From the NCBI GenBank assembly GCA_040367435.1, contig BAABWY010000001.1, forward strand, positions 124,001 to 188,000: 64,000 bases of DNA. The letters are read 5' to 3'. Position numbers and translations under genes: made by a program. Positions 63,898 through 64,000 of this stretch are shown piece by piece (within the stretch, counting starts at the first letter, position 1; each line of letters opens with the position of its first letter). The notes beneath the pieces are model-generated. The model had not been told where the DNA came from and searched no databases. It worked only from the letters and a program-made list of their open reading frames with translations. The DNA comes from Hyphomicrobiales bacterium 4NK60-0047b. GTDB lineage: Bacteria; Pseudomonadota; Alphaproteobacteria; Rhizobiales; HXMU1428-3.

Positions 63898-64000
63898 CAA
63901 AAGCTTTAAACTATTCAAACAAGATATTCATTCTATTAATAATCTATATGGTTGTATTTATGCCTAAATTTAATGGAATGAAGAAGAGTTGCTTTTATTG

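Noticed and set aside
4214-63918. Similar short minus-strand open frames in several repeat copies (sharing SLTGSFVVLQMPTTHPH near 4270-4440 and 63740-63900) that look like a conserved protein family.
   Set aside because: They are translations of the reverse complement of the modular element. The frame is broken or shifted in the other copies, and the variation follows RNA pairing, not codon positions.
63936-63998. Partial minus-strand gene entering from the right edge.
   Set aside because: Twenty codons ending in TAA upstream of a terminator are suggestive, but too short to identify or to separate from chance.

Overview
The window is a stretch of alphaproteobacterial chromosome, most likely from a low-G+C member of the Rhizobiales (Hyphomicrobiales) or a close relative. 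The evidence is gene order and gene type: ybgC-tolQRA-tolB-pal-cpoB-tilS-ftsH-folP-glmM in one run, ruvCAB beside yebC, serC-serA with a serC-type leader, 6S RNA next to the 5-formyl-THF cyclo-ligase gene, and gapA / ThiE-like / Sel1 / efp / suhB / MotA-OmpA in series. Two intergenic palindromes also match the dispersed repeat style seen in Rhizobiales. I see no prophage, transposase, CRISPR array or tRNA. The sequence is A+T-rich (about 40 % G+C by eye) with similar codon use throughout.

Layout. 1-9000: accessory functions, namely an exported DJ-1/PfpI protein with a LysR regulator, a phospholipase C-like/DUF4332 protein, an SMR exporter, a PiT transporter / two-TM protein / arsenite methyltransferase cluster, and a DUF4396-CueR pair with a clear CueR-type operator. 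9000-21000: biosynthesis (purA, serC-serA, glmM, folP) with an EamA permease, a MuiA-like protein and an outer-membrane barrel. 21400-32700: ftsH, tilS and the Tol-Pal envelope system, including two tandem 46-48 aa lipoprotein genes (27404-27798) that are easily missed. 32700-39950: an alanine-rich protein of unknown function, ruvB-ruvA-ruvC-yebC, a YmdB-like phosphoesterase and the folate cyclo-ligase. 40046-40200: 6S RNA. 41200-48440: gapA, a degenerate ThiE-like protein, a Sel1 protein, efp, suhB and a MotA/OmpA-like pair. 48600-56300: an MsbA-like ABC exporter, an unusual receptor with an N-terminal MCP signalling domain and a C-terminal globin, a UDG-fold protein, an L,D-transpeptidase and a run of small secreted proteins. 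56300-63650: ispE, a TPR protein, ETF-ubiquinone oxidoreductase, a family-4-like uracil-DNA glycosylase, a GyrI-like protein, a 54 aa membrane protein and moaB.

The most striking non-coding feature is a family of at least nine copies of a modular stem-loop element (about 100-200 nt) scattered between genes. Copies share fixed single-stranded blocks (GAAGAAGG, GGACATG, CCCCTCGGAGG, AATAGCC-CGTGAGAGA) while the hairpin arms between them differ but stay complementary. Smaller hairpin modules are inserted in some copies and also occur alone. This pattern suggests a structured RNA or palindromic mobile element; I do not recognise it as a named family and could not search for it.
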